A DNA stretch of 64,000 nt, taken from assembly GCA_035539075.1 (NCBI GenBank), contig DATLJB010000005.1, forward strand, positions 163,643-227,642, written 5' to 3'. This DNA is from Dongia_B sp035539075 (GTDB lineage: Bacteria > Pseudomonadota > Alphaproteobacteria > Dongiales > Dongiaceae). Each line of letters opens with the position of its first letter. Positions within the stretch are counted from its first letter, which is position 1. Position numbers and translations under genes: made by a program. Positions 60,330-64,000 of this stretch are shown here, piece by piece. The notes beneath the pieces were generated by a model. The model did not search any database. It worked only from the letters and a program-made list of their open reading frames with translations, and was not told the origin of the DNA.

Positions 60330-63300
60330 ATGGCGACCAATATTAGTGACGTTCTGGAAAATACTACTTATGATCGTGGTGGCGGCAGCGACAGCGGCGA
60401 TATAGTTGAATTGGCCGAGAATACTGTGAATGCTGGTGCCGCGCCGGGGGCCGCGCCGCAGGCCGGTGCAGCGGATGGCGCCGCGGCGGTCATTCCTGCC
60501 GTGCCGAACGGTGAAGTCGCCGTCACAATTCCTGCCGGTCAAACGGTGGTGCGGGTTCAAGTCGCGCCGGGCGAGACGGTTGATTTGCCCTTTGACGGCG
60601 CACTTGCTGCGAAGCTGGGCCAGGGCAATCTGGCAATCAGATCCGGTGACCAGACGATCATCCTCATCGGCTATTCCAACGCCAACCAGGAAGGCGGCGT
60701 CACGCTGCACGACCATCGCGGCCAGGCCATCGATATTGCTGCAACGATTGCGCAAACCGATCCCAATCTCGACATCCAGACCGCGGCCGGACCGGCGGCT
60801 GGTCCTGCCGGCGCGCAGGGCGGACATCTGTTCTTCAGCTTTTCGCCCGATGGCGGGTTGGGCGGCTTCGGAGAACTGAGCACCATCAACGCAACGGAAC
60901 TGAATTATCAGACGATTCAGCCGGATGAGACCATTCTGGTTCCACCACCGGCAACGGAGCTGACGCCCCCGACGGTGATTGTGGAGAATGGCTCGACCAT
61001 CAACGAGGACGATCTGCAGGGACGCTATCCCCAGACCGACGAGGTTGCGCTGCTCGCGATGCCGCCCTTCGGCGGCTATGGACCGCGCCAGGGCAACGAT
61101 GCCTATGACAATACCGATCTCGACAGCGACGGCATTTTCCCGGAGCCGGTATCGACCACGATTCATGTGACGGCAAATCCGGGTTCCTCGCCCTCGCTGG
61201 CCTTGGCCTTCAATGCCGCGACGATCGCTGCTCTGGAAGCCCGGCACCTCTTCTCGGAGAATCTGCCGCTTGAATACAATATCTCGCCGGACGGCAAGAC
61301 TCTGACAGCCTTCATCGTGACTGGCGAAGAAAGTACGCTGGAGGTATTCCGCGCCGAAGCGGCCGATGGCGTCGCCCAGCCGGACGGCTCGATCAAGTTC
61401 GACATCACCGTTACGCTGGAACACAGCCTCGACAATGACGGCAGCCAGGCAAATGTAAGCGACACAAACCCGAACTTTGCCGACGATATTACGCTCGACA
61501 TTCCCTTCACCGTCAGCGGCAGCGGCGGATCGGCGGGCGCGGAATTTGGCGTCACGTTCCGTGACGATACGCCGAATATGGGCCCGACGGGCAATCTGGA
61601 AACAGTCTCCCTCGAGGCTGGCTTGAACAGCGTCAGCGAGGCGAGCGAGCCGGCCAACATTTATGGCAGCTTCCAGTTCAGCTATGGCGCCGATGGCGAG
61701 GCGACCGAAGGCGATACCTTCCAATATGGTTCACTTGCGGGCCAGAAAGAGGGACCGAACGCGACCTTCCTGTTGACGGTCTACGATCCGGAGACCGGGG
61801 ATTCGGGCGCGCCGTTACTCACCATTGATACGCGGAATGTCGCTGCCGGCAGCTGGACGGATCTGGCTGCAACCGTATCCTCGCTCAAGAGTGGGCAGGA
61901 GAATGTCACCATATGGGCCTATCGCGATGGCGACGTGACGATCATCGAAGGCCGGACCAGCGGCGATCCCAGCGTCGACGACAGTTCGAGCGGCCTGGTT
62001 TTCAAGATCACCGCCTATAACCACAGCGGCTTCTATGAGGCGGATTTCTATGCTCCGCTGGGGCATCCCGATGCCAACCAGACCGGTAGCGATGATCCGC
62101 TGCAATTCGATCTGACCGCGACGATTACCGATGGGGACAATGATACGTTCAGCAGCACCCAGTCATTCCAGTTGCTGGATGACGGCCCGACCGCGGTGGT
62201 TTCTGCCGACAACGAGATCAGCGTAAGGATCGACGAAACCGCCGGCATCGACGCCGGCACCAACGACGCGGCCGGTGACGGTCCGTTCGGCCTGGGCACG
62301 CCCCTGGCCTGGGGGCAGACGGCGGCCCCGGTCGTTCAGACCACGGGCACCAGCTACGGCGCGGACGGCGCGGGGACTGAGAGTCTGACGCTCCATCCCT
62401 CCAGCGAGGGCGTTTTCTCCGGTCTTTATGATGTGCAGACCGGCTTTGGCATCTATCTATACCAGCAAGGCGCCAATGTCGTCGGCCTCGTCGGCACGGA
62501 TGCGAGCGGTAGCGCTTCCGGCGCGGATCCCAGCGGCGCGCTGGCGGTTGCGTTCCGGCTGGAGGCCGATGGTACGCTGGACGCGGCCGAATACCGGGCC
62601 TTGCAGCATTCGACCTCGACCCTCGGCGATACCAGCGAGCCGGTCCATGTCGATACCCAGGCCTTGCAGGTTACCCTGAGCATTGCCGATGCGGATGGAG
62701 ATATCGCCACCTCAAGCACCGGTGTCGGCAACCATATCTCCTTCCTGGACGATGGTCCGACTGCCAGCAATTTCAATATCGGGACTTTCACGGAGCACAC
62801 CGCGCAGGTCGATCTCGGCACGGTCGATGCCGTGTTCGGCGGGCATTATACCTCCGGGGTTGACGGCCTCGATGCCCTGCAGGGCATCGTGCTGACCGGC
62901 GTCGATGATCCAAGCCATGGAACCCTCAGCATCAGCGGTGGGCATGTCTTCTATACCCCGCCCTCCAATGTGGTCGGGGACCAGACTTTCACCTTCGGTT
63001 ATCAAGTCACCGATGGTGATGGCGACACCGCGGCGGGAACCATCAGCGTCGCGATCAAGGACAATGTGCCGAACATCATCCAACTAACGCCGGGTGGGGT
63101 CGATCTCTACGAGGCGGGTTTGCCGGATGGTTCGGGTATCGGCAATACCGCAACGACGGCTTTCGGCGCGTTCCAGGTCGACACCCATGGCGAGGGGCTG
63201 GGCTCGCTGCAGATCGGCGTAGACACGATCAATCTCGCCGGGCCTTTCCCGCAGGATCTCAGCAGTCTCGCAAATGCTCACGTTACCGTCCTCAGCATCA

Positions 63301-64000
63301 CCGATGTCGGCGGTCTGTATACGGTAAATTACAGCTACACGCTGGAAGATGCCGATGCGTCCTCGGGCAATAACGGGCAAAATCTGGAACTGACGATCAT
63401 AAATGGTGTCCTGGCAATCGATGCCTCGGGCGATCCGGCTACCTCGACAGTCACGGCTCATATCTATGACGACGTGCCGACCGCGCAGGCGGACAGCCGG
63501 AACACCAATTCCGGCGCCATCATCAATGGCAATGTCGAGGGCAATGACACCTTCGGCGCCGACGGCAAGGATATCGTCGGCGGCGTGGTGGGTGTGGCGA
63601 CCGGCAGCAACACGGCGGTGCCCGTCTCGGGCAGCCTGAGCGTTCCGCTGGTGGGAGCCTATGGCACGCTGACGCTGAACGCCGATGGCAGCTACAGCTA
63701 TCATGCCAATCCGAATGTGAGCGGGACGGACCACTTCGTCTACACGATCAAGGACGGCGACGGCGATCTCTCGACGACGACGCTGGACATCACGGTGAAC
63801 CAGGTTACCCCGACCAGTGACACCAAGACGGTGACGGTGGACGAGGCGGCCTTGGACCTGACCCAGACCGGTTCCGACCTGGCGCCGGGGACGGTGACAG
63901 GCAGCAATCCGGGGCTGACGACGGAGACGGCGACGGGCGCCCTGAGCCTGGGTTCCGGCGTGACGGTGGTCGGCGGGTTGAGCCAGACCGGTCTCTTCGG
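60330..64000 (+). CDS. Giant repetitive surface adhesin (VCBS/RTX-type, LapA-like N-terminus), 3'-truncated
   Basis: ATG 60330 follows GGAGGAG (60317-60323). The frame stays open for 1223 codons to the window edge. Residues 1-165 look like a Lap-type retention module, ending in DPNLDIQ-TAAG-PAAGPAGAQGG; TAAG at 151-154 resembles the LapG cleavage site. After a Pro/Thr linker come Asp- and Thr-rich beta repeats: several end in VxFRDDxP or LLDDGPTA, and a full VCBS-like repeat lies at about 1045-1145 (GTLTLNADGSYSYHANPNVSGTDHFVYTIKDGDGD). There is no Sec signal, as expected for type I secretion; the C-terminal RTX/secretion signal is outside the window. Probably cell-surface adhesion and biofilm matrix. 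Confidence 0.88.
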   Translation, partial: MATNISDVLENTTYDRGGGSDSGDIVELAENTVNAGAAPGAAPQAGAADGAAAVIPAVPNGEVAVTIPAGQTVVRVQVAPGETVDLPFDGALAAKLGQGNLAIRSGDQTIILIGYSNANQEGGVTLHDHRGQAIDIAATIAQTDPNLDIQTAAGPAAGPAGAQGGHLFFSFSPDGGLGGFGELSTINATELNYQTIQPDETILVPPPATELTPPTVIVENGSTINEDDLQGRYPQTDEVALLAMPPFGGYGPRQGNDAYDNTDLDSDGIFPEPVSTTIHVTANPGSSPSLALAFNAATIAALEARHLFSENLPLEYNISPDGKTLTAFIVTGEESTLEVFRAEAADGVAQPDGSIKFDITVTLEHSLDNDGSQANVSDTNPNFADDITLDIPFTVSGSGGSAGAEFGVTFRDDTPNMGPTGNLETVSLEAGLNSVSEASEPANIYGSFQFSYGADGEATEGDTFQYGSLAGQKEGPNATFLLTVYDPETGDSGAPLLTIDTRNVAAGSWTDLAATVSSLKSGQENVTIWAYRDGDVTIIEGRTSGDPSVDDSSSGLVFKITAYNHSGFYEADFYAPLGHPDANQTGSDDPLQFDLTATITDGDNDTFSSTQSFQLLDDGPTAVVSADNEISVRIDETAGIDAGTNDAAGDGPFGLGTPLAWGQTAAPVVQTTGTSYGADGAGTESLTLHPSSEGVFSGLYDVQTGFGIYLYQQGANVVGLVGTDASGSASGADPSGALAVAFRLEADGTLDAAEYRALQHSTSTLGDTSEPVHVDTQALQVTLSIADADGDIATSSTGVGNHISFLDDGPTASNFNIGTFTEHTAQVDLGTVDAVFGGHYTSGVDGLDALQGIVLTGVDDPSHGTLSISGGHVFYTPPSNVVGDQTFTFGYQVTDGDGDTAAGTISVAIKDNVPNIIQLTPGGVDLYEAGLPDGSGIGNTATTAFGAFQVDTHGEGLGSLQIGVDTINLAGPFPQDLSSLANAHVTVLSITDVGGLYTVNYSYTLEDADASSGNNGQNLELTIINGVLAIDASGDPATSTVTAHIYDDVPTAQADSRNTNSGAIINGNVEGNDTFGADGKDIVGGVVGVATGSNTAVPVSGSLSVPLVGAYGTLTLNADGSYSYHANPNVSGTDHFVYTIKDGDGDLSTTTLDITVNQVTPTSDTKTVTVDEAALDLTQTGSDLAPGTVTGSNPGLTTETATGALSLGSGVTVVGGLSQTGLF

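Noticed and set aside
60246..61724. Long minus-strand open frame (492 codons) under the adhesin start
   Set aside because: It is antisense to the adhesin frame, which has a ribosome site, a continuous frame and recognisable repeats. The antisense protein has no family features.

Overview
The window looks like a chromosomal segment of a free-living, high-GC alphaproteobacterium, probably of Rhodospirillales type. The evidence is the GC-rich codon use, a CpdR-like receiver gene divergent from an N-formylglutamate amidohydrolase gene (a pairing I associate with Alphaproteobacteria), malate synthase G, and an exopolysaccharide locus. I see no rRNA, tRNA, CRISPR array, transposase or phage gene. 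The genus cannot be fixed from the sequence alone.

Layout. (1) 1-6162: a tightly packed plus-strand catabolic operon whose gene set (CaiB-type CoA-transferase, MmgE/PrpD, SDR, acyl-CoA dehydrogenase, FAS1-like/MaoC hydratase, citrate-lyase-beta-like lyase) resembles itaconate-type C5-dicarboxylate degradation to acetyl-CoA and pyruvate. (2) 6178-33700: mixed housekeeping and accessory genes. These include a TPR protein, an EamA exporter, a lipoprotein methyltransferase, cpdR, N-formylglutamate amidohydrolase, an acetyltransferase, a candidate sRNA, a CHASE4 histidine kinase, two GSTs with two Cupin_3 proteins, a nitroreductase, two MFS pumps (one next to a TetR gene), a lone Tat-type solute-binding protein, mmsA, a MATE pump, a DapA-like aldolase and glcB. 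(3) 34134-40883: galE, an exported unknown, a 1101-residue CheB-like/CheR_N/PAS/kinase/REC/REC/LuxR fusion, and a Crp-type regulator. (4) 41197-56725: an exopolysaccharide locus with a priming sugar transferase, outer-membrane barrel, Wza-like lipoprotein, GMC oxidoreductase, carrier-like domain fused to a thioesterase, CpsD-like ATPase, Wzz, GT4, flippase, Wzy-like polymerase and GT2. (5) 57113-64000: an ECF sigma factor, a membrane anti-sigma factor and a secreted subtilisin form one minus-strand operon. It is divergent from a very large repetitive adhesin gene that runs off the right edge.

How the parts may work together (inference). The right half looks like a surface and biofilm region: galE and the EPS locus make and export a polysaccharide, the CheB-like hybrid kinase and the Crp-type protein are placed to regulate it, and the adhesin carries a TAAG tract resembling a LapG-type cleavage site. 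The adhesin promoter region contains GGAAT-N16-CGTT, close to an alphaproteobacterial ECF consensus, so the neighbouring sigma/anti-sigma/protease operon may control or process it.

The most unusual observations are: the hybrid kinase whose CheB domain has lost the catalytic histidine and whose CheR part is reduced to its N-terminal domain; a minus-strand sRNA candidate with three C-rich anti-Shine-Dalgarno-like segments; low-complexity insertions in both CpdR and its divergent neighbour; a carrier-thioesterase protein lacking the carrier serine; and the Lap-like adhesin beside the ECF/subtilisin operon.
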